64,000 nt of DNA from an uncultured Olsenella sp. (lineage in GTDB: Bacteria; Actinomycetota; Coriobacteriia; Coriobacteriales; Atopobiaceae). This document shows, one piece after another, positions 29,681 to 36,330 of the stretch. Both the position numbers and the translations under genes were made by a program. Below the pieces are notes generated by a model. The model had not been told where the DNA came from and made no database searches. It worked only from the letters and a program-made list of their open reading frames with translations. The stretch lies in assembly GCA_900540955.1 (NCBI GenBank), contig UQIF01000002.1, positions 1 through 64,000 on the forward strand, read 5' to 3'. Every line of letters begins with the position of its first letter. Position 1 is the stretch's first letter.

Positions 29681-29739
29681 TGTTGAAAAGTGACGACCAG
29701 TATATAGGAATGTTGAAAACTTGGCTTTGGTTTTCTACA
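29681..29739. other. DnaA-box-like cluster upstream of dnaA
   Basis: Within 60 bases are TGTTGAAAA at 29681-29689, TGTTGAAAA at 29711-29719 and TTTTCTACA at 29731-29739. The first two are direct repeats 30 bases apart, and the third is inverted. The TATATA at 29700-29706 between the first two may belong to the dnaA promoter. The site fits DnaA autoregulation. Confidence 0.55.
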
Positions 29740-29769
29740 AACGGCGCGGCCCTCGGCTGTTTTTCGCCG

Positions 29770-30819
29770 CTACCAGGTGCTTGCGAGCTGTCGTCCCAGG
29801 CCGGTCAGGCGATGCTTCTGCCCGTCTTTCATCACGTAGCCCGCGGCGACGAGGGCGCCGAGCTCGCGCGACCAGGTGGGCCCGGAGAATCCGTACTCCC
29901 TTACGAGCTCGGTGGGCCCGCAGCTCTCATGCTGCGAGAGGTAGGAGATGACCATCGAGCCGCGCTCCGAGACCTGGGGCTGCGCCGCCGCAGCTGGTGT
30001 GGGCTGTTGGTAGGGCTGCTGCGCCTGTTGATATCCAGGCTGCTGGAATCCCGTCTGCGGGTAGCCCGGCTGCGGGTACCCGTTTTGCTGAAAACCCTGC
30101 TGCTGATAAGGCTGCGCCTGGGGGAAGGGCTGGGGCTGGTACATGCCCTGCTGCGGCCATGCGCCCGCCTGGGCCTGCCATCCCGGCTGCTGGGGGTACA
30201 TAGGCTGCTGGTACACGCCCTGCTGCGCAAACCCCTGCGCTTCTTGCTGGCAGTCCCCCGCCTGGGGCGAGCGCGAGACCTCGGCGGCCTCCACCTTCGG
30301 CCGGATGGAGATGGTCACGACCGTGCCGCCTGCGATGTTGTCCTCGATGGTGAGGCTTCCGCCCTTGTCCTCCATGTACTGCTGTGCGTAGGGCAGGCCG
30401 CTTCCAACGCCGCGAATATAGCGGCGCATGTCCTCGGTCGCCGACGAGGTTCCGTACTCGAGGGCGAGGTCCTTCTCGCGGATTCCGGGGCCTTGGTCCG
30501 AGAAGCGGATGGTGTTGCCGCCGTCCAGGATGGTGATGGTGGGCGACTGGAAATACGCGTGGATGAAGTTCTCGACGATCTCGCGGATAACCATGAAGGG
30601 AATCGCGCCGCCCTGCTCGTGGGAGAGCTTGTTCACGGTTCCCGTGATCTCTTCCAGGTAGGCGCGCACGTCCTTCGGCTCAACCACGACGACCCTTGGG
30701 GCCGCCGCCGCGTCGTCGTAGACGGCAATGCGCGCGGGGTGGGTCAGCAGGGCGCCTCCCTCGGCGTCTTCCTCGCCGTTTTCCTTCTTTTCCACCATCG
30801 GATAGAAGTCCCTCGCCAT
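29770..30819 (-). CDS. HATPase-domain protein with Pro/Gln-rich linker and C-terminal winged helix
   Basis: A 349-aa protein starting MARDFYPMVEKKENGEEDAE (ATG at 30819, GGTGGAAG upstream). Residues about 40-180 form a GHKL/HATPase_c domain: N box REIVENFIHA, G1 box FSDQGPGI and G2 box RGVGSGLPYAQQY, as in histidine kinases, but no phospho-acceptor histidine domain or membrane segment is present. Residues about 195-275 are a low-complexity linker rich in Pro, Gln, Gly and Tyr (repeats like QPGYPQ). The last 65 residues read as a winged helix (YLSQHESCGPTELVREYGF). It lies between dnaA and rpmH, framed by DnaA-box-like clusters, and could sense ATP or bind DNA at the origin. Function unknown; a role in origin control is inference from position. 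Confidence 0.75.
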   Translation of the reverse strand: MARDFYPMVEKKENGEEDAEGGALLTHPARIAVYDDAAAAPRVVVVEPKDVRAYLEEITGTVNKLSHEQGGAIPFMVIREIVENFIHAYFQSPTITILDGGNTIRFSDQGPGIREKDLALEYGTSSATEDMRRYIRGVGSGLPYAQQYMEDKGGSLTIEDNIAGGTVVTISIRPKVEAAEVSRSPQAGDCQQEAQGFAQQGVYQQPMYPQQPGWQAQAGAWPQQGMYQPQPFPQAQPYQQQGFQQNGYPQPGYPQTGFQQPGYQQAQQPYQQPTPAAAAQPQVSERGSMVISYLSQHESCGPTELVREYGFSGPTWSRELGALVAAGYVMKDGQKHRLTGLGRQLASTW

Positions 30820-30844
30820 GCTTCCACCCCACTTTCTCAACAGG

Positions 30845-30926
30845 TTTTCATCATTTGTAGAAAACTTTCCTGCGCGGATTCAATGTGAACGAAAGTTTTC
30901 AACAATTGTCAAAAAGCGGTTGATAA
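30845..30926. other. DnaA-box-like cluster between the HATPase gene and rpmH
   Basis: TGTAGAAAA at 30856-30864 and TTTTCAACA at 30896-30904 are flanked by TTTTCATCA at 30845 and GGTTGATAA at 30918-30926 (reverse TTATCAACC, closest here to the classical box). The surrounding gap 30820-31153 is AT-rich, lies at the divergence point of gene orientation, and also holds the rpmH promoter. It is a strong alternative location for the functional origin. Confidence 0.55.
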
Positions 30927-31070
30927 CTCGAATTCAACGTGAATCCACGGCTGGAAAAGCATAGCATCTTTCTGCAGGTTTCAGGCCATTTGAAAGGTTC
31001 CTTCCATTTATGGAAGAAAAGGTGAAATAGTGGCGGTTTCCGTCGATGCGTACTTCTTTTGCGTAGATGT

Positions 31071-31100
31071 TTGACAGTTTTCGCATTTGACCTTTACAAT
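31071..31100 (+). promoter_or_regulatory. rpmH promoter
   Basis: TTGACA at 31071-31076 and TACAAT at 31095-31100 with an 18-base spacer form a near-consensus sigma-70-type promoter 54 bases upstream of the rpmH start codon. Confidence 0.75.
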
Positions 31101-31153
31101 CTTTGAGCTTATTGCCCTAAAAAGACGTTTACACCCAACCGGGAGGAATAGCT

Positions 31154-31288
31154 ATGAAGCGTACGTATCAGCCGAACAAGCGCAAGCGCGCCAAGACCCA
31201 CGGTTTCCGCGCCCGTATGGCCACCAAGGGCGGCCGCAAGGTGCTCGCCCGTCGCCGCCTCAAGGGCCGCAAGAAGCTCACCGTCTAA
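31154..31288 (+). CDS. rpmH: 50S ribosomal protein L34
   Basis: A 44-aa, very basic protein beginning MKRTYQPNKRKRAKTHGFRA and ending KGRKKLTV, the universal L34 pattern. It binds 23S rRNA in the large subunit. GGGAGGA lies six bases before the ATG. It heads the conserved rpmH-rnpA-yidD-yidC-khpB-rsmG order and is divergent from dnaA. Confidence 0.98.
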   Translation: MKRTYQPNKRKRAKTHGFRARMATKGGRKVLARRRLKGRKKLTV

Positions 31289-31293
31289 ATACA

Positions 31294-31617
31294 ATGAAGA
31301 AGACCATCAAATCGAAGCGGGATTTCGAGAAGGTCTTCTCTTGTGGGAAGAGGTTCAACGATCCTCTCCTGCGCATTCGAATGGCTAAGCTTGACGAGGG
31401 CGGCCCCGGAAGGGTCGCCTTCGTCGCGCCTAAGCGGCTAGGAAACGCCGTCTACAGAAACAGGTGCAAGCGCGTGCTGCGTGAGGCGGCTCGCGAATGC
31501 GCTTTGCCATTGGACGGATACGACGTGATCCTCTTCTCGACTAAGGACACGCACGACAGCTCGCCATCGAGCGTCGCCGCATCCCTGAGAAGACTCATTA
31601 AGAAAGCCGGCGCCTAA
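31294..31617 (+). CDS. rnpA: Ribonuclease P protein component
   Basis: A 107-aa basic protein that assists the RNase P RNA in 5' maturation of tRNAs. The conserved RNR-type motif is NAVYRNRCKRVLRE near residue 52, preceded by the FVAPKRLGN strand. The ATG at 31294 lies five bases after the rpmH stop, with no clear ribosome binding site of its own, so translation is probably coupled to rpmH. The frame is open back to 31087 but that overlaps rpmH. Confidence 0.96.
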   Translation: MKKTIKSKRDFEKVFSCGKRFNDPLLRIRMAKLDEGGPGRVAFVAPKRLGNAVYRNRCKRVLREAARECALPLDGYDVILFSTKDTHDSSPSSVAASLRRLIKKAGA

Positions 31618-31618
31618 G

Positions 31619-31855
31619 GTGGGCGGCGCGCGTGGCACATCTGTTGCCTCTCGCGTCCTGCTTGCCTGCGTCGGCTTTTATCAACGCCGCATATCCCCGC
31701 TGCTTGGCGCGCGGTGTATTTATTACCCCACGTGTTCCGAGTACGCGCGGCAGGCCATAGAGAAGTACGGGGCCCTCAAGGGCGCCGTACTTGCTTTGCG
31801 TAGGATTCTTCGGTGCCACCCGCTCCATGGCGGGGGCTACGACCCCGTCCCCTAG
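31619..31855 (+). CDS. yidD: Membrane protein insertion efficiency factor YidD
   Basis: A 78-aa protein with the YidD signature: FYQRRISPLLGARCIYYPTC, SEYARQAIEKYG and the RILRCHPLHGGGYDPVP end, including the conserved cysteines. It is a peripheral membrane factor that assists YidC. The GTG start follows the rnpA stop by one base, which implies translational coupling, and yidC follows 20 bases later. Confidence 0.95.
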   Translation: MGGARGTSVASRVLLACVGFYQRRISPLLGARCIYYPTCSEYARQAIEKYGALKGAVLALRRILRCHPLHGGGYDPVP

Positions 31856-31875
31856 TCTTTGACCACGGAGGAAAC

Positions 31876-32631
31876 ATGTGGGATTGGTTTATTAACTTCC
31901 TGACCGCGGTGCTCGCGGGAATCCAGGGCTTTGTGGGCGATTGGGGCCTTGCCATCATCGTCCTTACCGTCATTGTTCGCCTGGCTCTGACTCCGCTGCA
32001 GACGAAGTCGGTCAAGTCGACTGCCGGCATGCAGGTCATGCAGCCGCGTATTCAGGAGATTCAGGAGAAGTACGCTAACGACCCGCAACGTCTCCAGGAA
32101 GAGACGATGAAGGTCTACTCCGAGATGAAGGTCAACCCGCTTATGGGTTGTCTGCCGCTTCTCATTCAGATGCCTATCTTCTTCGCGCTCTTTGCCGTTA
32201 TCAAGAACGTTCCCGCCGACGCCTCGTTCTACGGCATTCTCCCCTCGATCTCGGTTTCCGTCGCCGATATGCTCTCGCAGGGCGGTTTCGTTGCGGCCCT
32301 GCCGTACATCATCATGGATATCCTCTTTGGTGTCCTCACCTTCATCCCCATGGTGATGAACTCGGACAGCAACCCCGAGATGAAGACCCAGCAGATGACC
32401 ATGGGCGGCGTTATGTCCTTCATGATGCTTTGGTTTGGTTGGACCTGCCCGTCGGCTGTCCTGCTCTACTACGTCTCTTCCTCGATCTGGCAGGTCATCC
32501 AGCAGAAGGTCGTTACCCAGCGCGTCGTGGAGAAGGCAAAGAAGGAGGCCGAGGAGCGCGCCAAGAACGCTCCCGTTCAGGTCAACGTCGTTCGCCGCGA
32601 AAAGAAGCAGCGTCCGCACAAGAGCCGCTAA
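31876..32631 (+). CDS. yidC: YidC/Oxa1 family membrane protein insertase
   Basis: A 251-aa insertase of the short Gram-positive type. Five hydrophobic segments are visible; segment 1 lies near residues 25-45 with the conserved groove arginine in IVLTVIVRLALTPLQ. The cytoplasmic hairpin spans about residues 60-100 (MQPRIQEIQEKYANDPQ) and the motif NPLMGCLPLLIQMPIFFALF follows. The C terminus is strongly basic, which favours ribosome binding. AGGAGGA lies just before the ATG at 31876. There is no lipobox, unlike SpoIIIJ-type proteins of Bacillus. Confidence 0.97.
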   Translation: MWDWFINFLTAVLAGIQGFVGDWGLAIIVLTVIVRLALTPLQTKSVKSTAGMQVMQPRIQEIQEKYANDPQRLQEETMKVYSEMKVNPLMGCLPLLIQMPIFFALFAVIKNVPADASFYGILPSISVSVADMLSQGGFVAALPYIIMDILFGVLTFIPMVMNSDSNPEMKTQQMTMGGVMSFMMLWFGWTCPSAVLLYYVSSSIWQVIQQKVVTQRVVEKAKKEAEERAKNAPVQVNVVRREKKQRPHKSR

Positions 32632-32683
32632 ATTTGCTGGTATTTGTTGGTTAGTAATTTAGTTACTTATATTGGAGGTTGGC

Positions 32684-33265
32684 ATGGACGAAGAGGTTCT
32701 GACTGAGGTCGGCACGGCCGACGAGCAGTCCACCTCCATGGATGCCGCTGATGAGTTTGCCTCTATTCGCGAGCATTTTGAGGCCGGCGTCGAGCTGACC
32801 GACGACGAGACCGATAAGGTCGCTGACGTTGCCGTCGAGTATCTCCGCGAGCTCCTTGGTTTCTTTGGTGAGACTCAGTGCTCTATTGATGAGTATGACG
32901 GTGATAACGGTGAGCTGATTCTCGACGTTAACGGTGGTGACCTTGCGGTTCTCATTGGTCGCCATGGCCGTACTCTCGATTCTCTTCAGATGGTTCTATC
33001 ATCGCTGATGAGCAGCACGCTTAGGTTCTATTACCCCATCGTCGTAGATATCGAGGGTTATAAAACTCGTAGGAAGTCTAAGGTCCAGGGTCTTGCTAAG
33101 GCAGCTGCAAGCAGGGCTCGCAAGCAGGGACGTGTTGCCATGGCCCCTATGAATGCCTATGAGCGTCGTCTGGTTCACCTGGCTCTGGTTGACGATGATA
33201 CTGTCACTACTCATTCCGAGGGTGAGGATCCCAATCGCCGAGTTGTTATTACCGCTGTTCATTAG
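32684..33265 (+). CDS. khpB: KhpB/Jag RNA-binding protein (KH-R3H)
   Basis: A 193-aa RNA-binding protein. After an acidic N terminus of about 60 residues comes a KH domain with GRHGRT in the GxxG loop near residue 92 (AVLIGRHGRTLDSLQMVLSS), then an R3H domain with ERRLVHLAL near residue 162. The Jag-N domain found in longer homologues is missing. In Firmicutes this protein works with KhpA on mRNA stability and cell elongation. TTGGAGG precedes the ATG at good spacing. Conserved position after yidC supports the call; the older symbol is jag. Confidence 0.93.
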   Translation: MDEEVLTEVGTADEQSTSMDAADEFASIREHFEAGVELTDDETDKVADVAVEYLRELLGFFGETQCSIDEYDGDNGELILDVNGGDLAVLIGRHGRTLDSLQMVLSSLMSSTLRFYYPIVVDIEGYKTRRKSKVQGLAKAAASRARKQGRVAMAPMNAYERRLVHLALVDDDTVTTHSEGEDPNRRVVITAVH

Positions 33266-33290
33266 CTGATCAACACAAGGTAGTATCTTT

Positions 33291-33312
33291 AGGAGGGGCT
33301 TCGGCTCCTCCT
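33291..33312 (+). terminator. Rho-independent terminator after khpB
   Basis: A 9-bp stem with one G:U pair (AGGAGGGGC with GCTCCTCCT), a TTCG tetraloop and a following TTTTCTTT tract end the rpmH-to-khpB transcript. Confidence 0.92.
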
Positions 33313-33318
33313 TTTTCT

Positions 33319-33346
33319 TTGACAAAAATCCTCGTATCGATAGTTT
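33319..33346 (+). promoter_or_regulatory. Putative rsmG-parAB promoter
   Basis: TTGACA at 33319-33324, overlapping the terminator tail, is followed after 16 bases by TAGTTT at 33341-33346. It lies 17 bases before the rsmG start codon. The -10 element is weak. Confidence 0.4.
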
Positions 33347-33362
33347 TTGGCAGGAGGCAATT

Positions 33363-34106
33363 GTGTCTGAACCTACTCACGAGAATCTGATGGAGCAGCT
33401 GATTGATGAGCTTTCGGTCTTCGGTATTGAATGCACTGAAGCTCAAGCTGACCTACTAATTAAGGACCTTGAATTAGTCATTGAGAAGAACAAAGTTGTT
33501 AACCTCACCAGAATCGTTGCTCTGAGAGACGCTGTAACGCTTCATCTCGTTGATTCCCTAGTCCCACTAGGGACAAAGGCTTTCAAGCCCTCAGATCGCC
33601 TTAGATTCCTTGATATCGGAACAGGTGCCGGTTTTCCTGGAATTCCCCTGGCAATCATGACTGGAATGAGTGGTCTCTTCATTGATTCTGTTGGTAAGAA
33701 GGTAAATGCAGTCAATGAATTCATTGATCAGCTTGGGCTTGATAATTGTTCTGCAATGTCAATCAGAGCTGAAGAACTTGCTTTGAAGGAACCTGCTTCG
33801 TTTGATTTCGTTACTGCTCGTGCTGTTGCCCAGAGCAATGTAATCATTGAGTATTCTGCTCCTTTGCTCAAGTTCGGTGGACAACTTGTTCTCGAGAAGG
33901 CAAATCTGACTGAGGAAGAACTTCAAAATGCTAATTTCGCTTCGCAGATTTGCGGTTTAACTCGTGTTTCACGTGAAACTCTTGAACTTCCACGTTGTCT
34001 AGGGCATCGAGAGATTCTAATTTATGAAAAAGATCATGAACCTAGGATTAAGTTACCGAGACCGAATGGATCAGCAAAGAATCATCCTTTAATACCGAAG
34101 AAGTAA
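33363..34106 (+). CDS. rsmG: 16S rRNA (guanine-527-N7)-methyltransferase RsmG
   Basis: A 247-aa SAM-dependent methyltransferase (GidB family). The SAM-binding motif I is LDIGTGAGFPGIPLAI near residue 81, followed by VGKKVNAVNEFI and the ARAVAQ motif near residue 157. The GTG start at 33363 follows AGGAGG. A perfect parS palindrome lies inside the coding region at 33966. GC content falls sharply from here to parB compared with the flanks. Confidence 0.96.
   Translation: MSEPTHENLMEQLIDELSVFGIECTEAQADLLIKDLELVIEKNKVVNLTRIVALRDAVTLHLVDSLVPLGTKAFKPSDRLRFLDIGTGAGFPGIPLAIMTGMSGLFIDSVGKKVNAVNEFIDQLGLDNCSAMSIRAEELALKEPASFDFVTARAVAQSNVIIEYSAPLLKFGGQLVLEKANLTEEELQNANFASQICGLTRVSRETLELPRCLGHREILIYEKDHEPRIKLPRPNGSAKNHPLIPKK
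33966..33979. other. parS: parS centromere site (in rsmG)
   Basis: GTTTCACGTGAAAC, the perfect 14-bp palindrome recognised by chromosomal ParB proteins, inside the 3' part of rsmG. The encoded residues are VSRET. Confidence 0.93.
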
Positions 34107-34112
34107 TAGTCA

Positions 34113-34140
34113 GCGCCATGTTTCACATGAAAGATGGCGC
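34113..34140 (+). terminator. Hairpin after rsmG with a degenerate parS core
   Basis: GCGCCAT and ATGGCGC arms enclose GTTTCACATGAAAG (34120-34133), itself a near-palindrome differing from parS at two positions. The combined structure pairs almost end to end and is followed by ATTTCTAT, so it may be both a terminator and a weak ParB site. Confidence 0.55.
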
Positions 34141-34213
34141 CGACTATTTCTATCTACGCAATTGAAAAGTAATACATTACTGAAATATTTGGTTTGTTGT
34201 TCAAAATAATCAG

Positions 34214-34227
34214 GTTTCACGTGAAAC
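34214..34227. other. parS: parS centromere site
   Basis: A perfect GTTTCACGTGAAAC in the rsmG-parA spacer, the first of three in 86 bases. Confidence 0.95.
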
Positions 34228-34249
34228 ACTCATACTCCGTATGCTGATA

Positions 34250-34263
34250 GTTTCACGTGAAAC
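34250..34263. other. parS: parS centromere site
   Basis: A perfect GTTTCACGTGAAAC, 36 bases after the previous copy. Confidence 0.95.
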
Positions 34264-34285
34264 GTGATTAATCAGATAGTCGAGA

Positions 34286-34299
34286 GTTTCACGTGAAAC
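34286..34299. other. parS: parS centromere site
   Basis: A perfect GTTTCACGTGAAAC, again 36 bases after the previous copy, so the three intergenic sites are evenly phased. It lies about 50 bases upstream of the parA start and could also affect parA expression. Confidence 0.95.
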
Positions 34300-34347
34300 A
34301 TCAACTACTATTAATCCAGCCATGTAGCCGAGCCAAGGAGATAAATA

Positions 34348-35148
34348 GTGGGTTTTCGCGACATTAAACGCGGTTTTCCTGATAGAAATACACGAGTAAT
34401 TGCATGTATCAATCAAAAAGGCGGCGTTGGCAAGTCTACAACAGTAATAAATTTGTCGGCTAGCCTGTCTGAACTAAAGAAAAAAGTGCTGATTATCGAT
34501 TTCGATCCTCAAGGCAACGCTTCTTCGGGTTTCGGAATTGAAAAAGAAGAACTTGAACACGATATTTACGATTCTGTCCTCCATGAGTACCCGATAGAAG
34601 ACATAATCCAAGACACAGACTGCAAAAGTGTGTCTGTTGCACCAGCGACAATTCAATTAGCAGGCGCTGAAATCGAGCTTGTATCGAAAATGGCAAGAGA
34701 AGGGTGCCTGAAGAAGGCTTTAGCACCAGTTAAGGATGAATTCGATTACATCATTATTGATTGCCCTCCTTCTTTAGGTCTTCTTACTATTAATGCACTT
34801 TGTGCTGCTGATTCCCTATTGATTCCAATTCAATGCGAGTATTACGCGCTTGAGGGAGTTACAAAACTCCTTGAGTCCATGAGAATGGTGCAAAAGAACA
34901 TCAACCCTGATCTTGAGATTTTTGGCGTTGTTCTTACGATGTTCGATACTCGTACTTCCCTTTCGAAGCAGGTGGAGGACGAAGTCCGTAAGTATTTTGG
35001 CAATAAAGTCTTTAAGACGGTTGTTCCTCGTAATGTAAAAATCGCAGAGGCTCCCTCTTACGGAAAACCAATCAGTCTCTATGCGCGCGTTAGTAAGGGT
35101 GCTCTTGCATATGGTGCACTTGCGAAAGAGGTGACGAGGCGTGGCTAA
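34348..35148 (+). CDS. parA: Chromosome partitioning ATPase ParA (Soj)
   Basis: A 266-aa deviant Walker A ATPase. The P loop is KGGVGKST near residue 25, motif A' is DFDPQGNAS near residue 51, and Walker B is IIIDCPPSLG near residue 133. It binds DNA non-specifically as an ATP dimer and moves ParB-parS complexes. The short N terminus lacks the HTH of plasmid type Ia ParA, which fits a chromosomal Soj. The GTG start at 34348 follows AAGGAG. It overlaps parB by 8 bases. Confidence 0.97.
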   Translation: MGFRDIKRGFPDRNTRVIACINQKGGVGKSTTVINLSASLSELKKKVLIIDFDPQGNASSGFGIEKEELEHDIYDSVLHEYPIEDIIQDTDCKSVSVAPATIQLAGAEIELVSKMAREGCLKKALAPVKDEFDYIIIDCPPSLGLLTINALCAADSLLIPIQCEYYALEGVTKLLESMRMVQKNINPDLEIFGVVLTMFDTRTSLSKQVEDEVRKYFGNKVFKTVVPRNVKIAEAPSYGKPISLYARVSKGALAYGALAKEVTRRG

Positions 35149-36004
35149 GAAAGCATTAGGCAAAGGACTTGGGTCACTAATGGGTACTGCAGAGGCGGAG
35201 ACCGCAGCGCTCGAGCCTGATTCCACTCTTAAGATTACGCAAATCGTTCCGAACAAAGACCAACCGCGAAAACTGTTCAAAGAGTCGGAGCTTTCTGAGC
35301 TCTCTGACTCGATTAAACAAAACGGAATTCTACAGCCCCTTCTTGTTCGAAAGAAGGGAACAAAATATGAGATCGTCGCAGGTGAGCGAAGATATCAAGC
35401 AGCAAAACTCGCTGGCCTCGAAGAGGTTCCAGTCATTATCAAAGATATCTCTGATGATGAGGTCTTCAAACTAGCACTCATTGAGAACCTTCAAAGAGCA
35501 GACCTGAGTCCTCTTGAAGAGGCTCGGGGTTATAAGCAGCTCATCAAAGAGAGGTCTTTAACTCAGGATGAGGTTGCTAAGCTTGTCTCTAAGTCAAGGT
35601 CAGCCGTGACTAACACTTTGAGATTACTTGATCTTCCGGAAGAGGTCCAGCAGTTCGTTGAGGATGGATTGATTACAGCTGGCCATGCCAGAGCTATTCT
35701 GGCTGTTCCGAGCCCTGAGGGTCGCATTAAGTTGGCTCAGAAAGTTGTGGATGAGAAACTGTCGGTTCGAGAGACAGAAAACCTTGCCCCACTCTTTTCT
35801 GTCAATGAAGAGCCTGTTGTACGAAAGCGCGAGCCTCTTCCGGCTTCCTTTAAGCGAGCAGCGAGAACACTTCGAGTGGCTTTGGACACCAACGTCAAGG
35901 TCAAGAATGTACGTGGGAAGAACAAGCTGGAAATCGAGTTTGCTGACGACGAGCAGCTTGCGCACTTGGTAAATCTATTGTCTGGCATGGACGGCGAACT
36001 CTAA
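35141..36004 (+). CDS. parB: Chromosome partitioning protein ParB (Spo0J)
   Basis: A 287-aa CTP-dependent DNA clamp that loads at parS. The N-terminal CTPase domain has the GERRYQA motif near residue 83. A HTH follows (LTQDEVAKLVSKSRSAVTNT near residues 145-165), and the C-terminal dimerisation domain ends with LVNLLSGM. The GTG start at 35141 overlaps the parA stop. An 80-residue gene is coupled to its 3' end. Four parS sites lie just upstream. Confidence 0.97.
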   Translation: MAKKALGKGLGSLMGTAEAETAALEPDSTLKITQIVPNKDQPRKLFKESELSELSDSIKQNGILQPLLVRKKGTKYEIVAGERRYQAAKLAGLEEVPVIIKDISDDEVFKLALIENLQRADLSPLEEARGYKQLIKERSLTQDEVAKLVSKSRSAVTNTLRLLDLPEEVQQFVEDGLITAGHARAILAVPSPEGRIKLAQKVVDEKLSVRETENLAPLFSVNEEPVVRKREPLPASFKRAARTLRVALDTNVKVKNVRGKNKLEIEFADDEQLAHLVNLLSGMDGEL

Positions 36005-36246
36005 TGAAGATCAAGAACTTCTTGATTGGTTCGATTGTTGTTACAGGAACTGGATATCTACTCTATAGTCGTCTGTTGACAGATAACGCAAAAGCTGAAG
36101 TAAAGAAAATGGCGCACTCGGTATATGAGAGCTATAGCCGCATATCAGAGGTTATAGATACAATGACCGGACAAGTCATTCAAGATCCGAACACGCTTCC
36201 CAATGTGCAAGTTACTAATCAACAATGGGAAAAGTTAGGTTACTAG
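36004..36246 (+). CDS. Small membrane-anchored protein encoded with parAB
   Basis: An 80-aa protein starting MKIKNFLIGSIVVTGTGYLL. The first 25 residues form one transmembrane segment, the middle is an amphipathic helix (DNAKAEVKKMAHSVYESYSR), and the C terminus is polar (VQVTNQQWEKLGY). Its ATG overlaps the parB stop codon (TAATG), so it is translationally coupled to parB. I do not recognise a named family. A membrane-facing partner for the segregation machinery is possible but is inference from position only. Confidence 0.75.
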   Translation: MKIKNFLIGSIVVTGTGYLLYSRLLTDNAKAEVKKMAHSVYESYSRISEVIDTMTGQVIQDPNTLPNVQVTNQQWEKLGY

Positions 36247-36276
36247 AACATAAGTTCTAGAGTAGAGATAAAGAAG

Positions 36277-36305
36277 AGGCCCGGGGGGGTGATCCCCCCG
36301 GGCCT
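36277..36305. terminator. Terminator between the parAB operon and rlmN
   Basis: A perfect 12-bp stem (AGGCCCGGGGGG with CCCCCCGGGCCT) and a 5-base loop separate the convergent parB operon and rlmN. Flanking A-rich and T-poor sequence favours minus-strand use (AAAGAAG upstream reads as U-rich), but it can serve both. Confidence 0.8.
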
Positions 36306-36330
36306 GACGATATAAAGCGTAGAGATCGCT

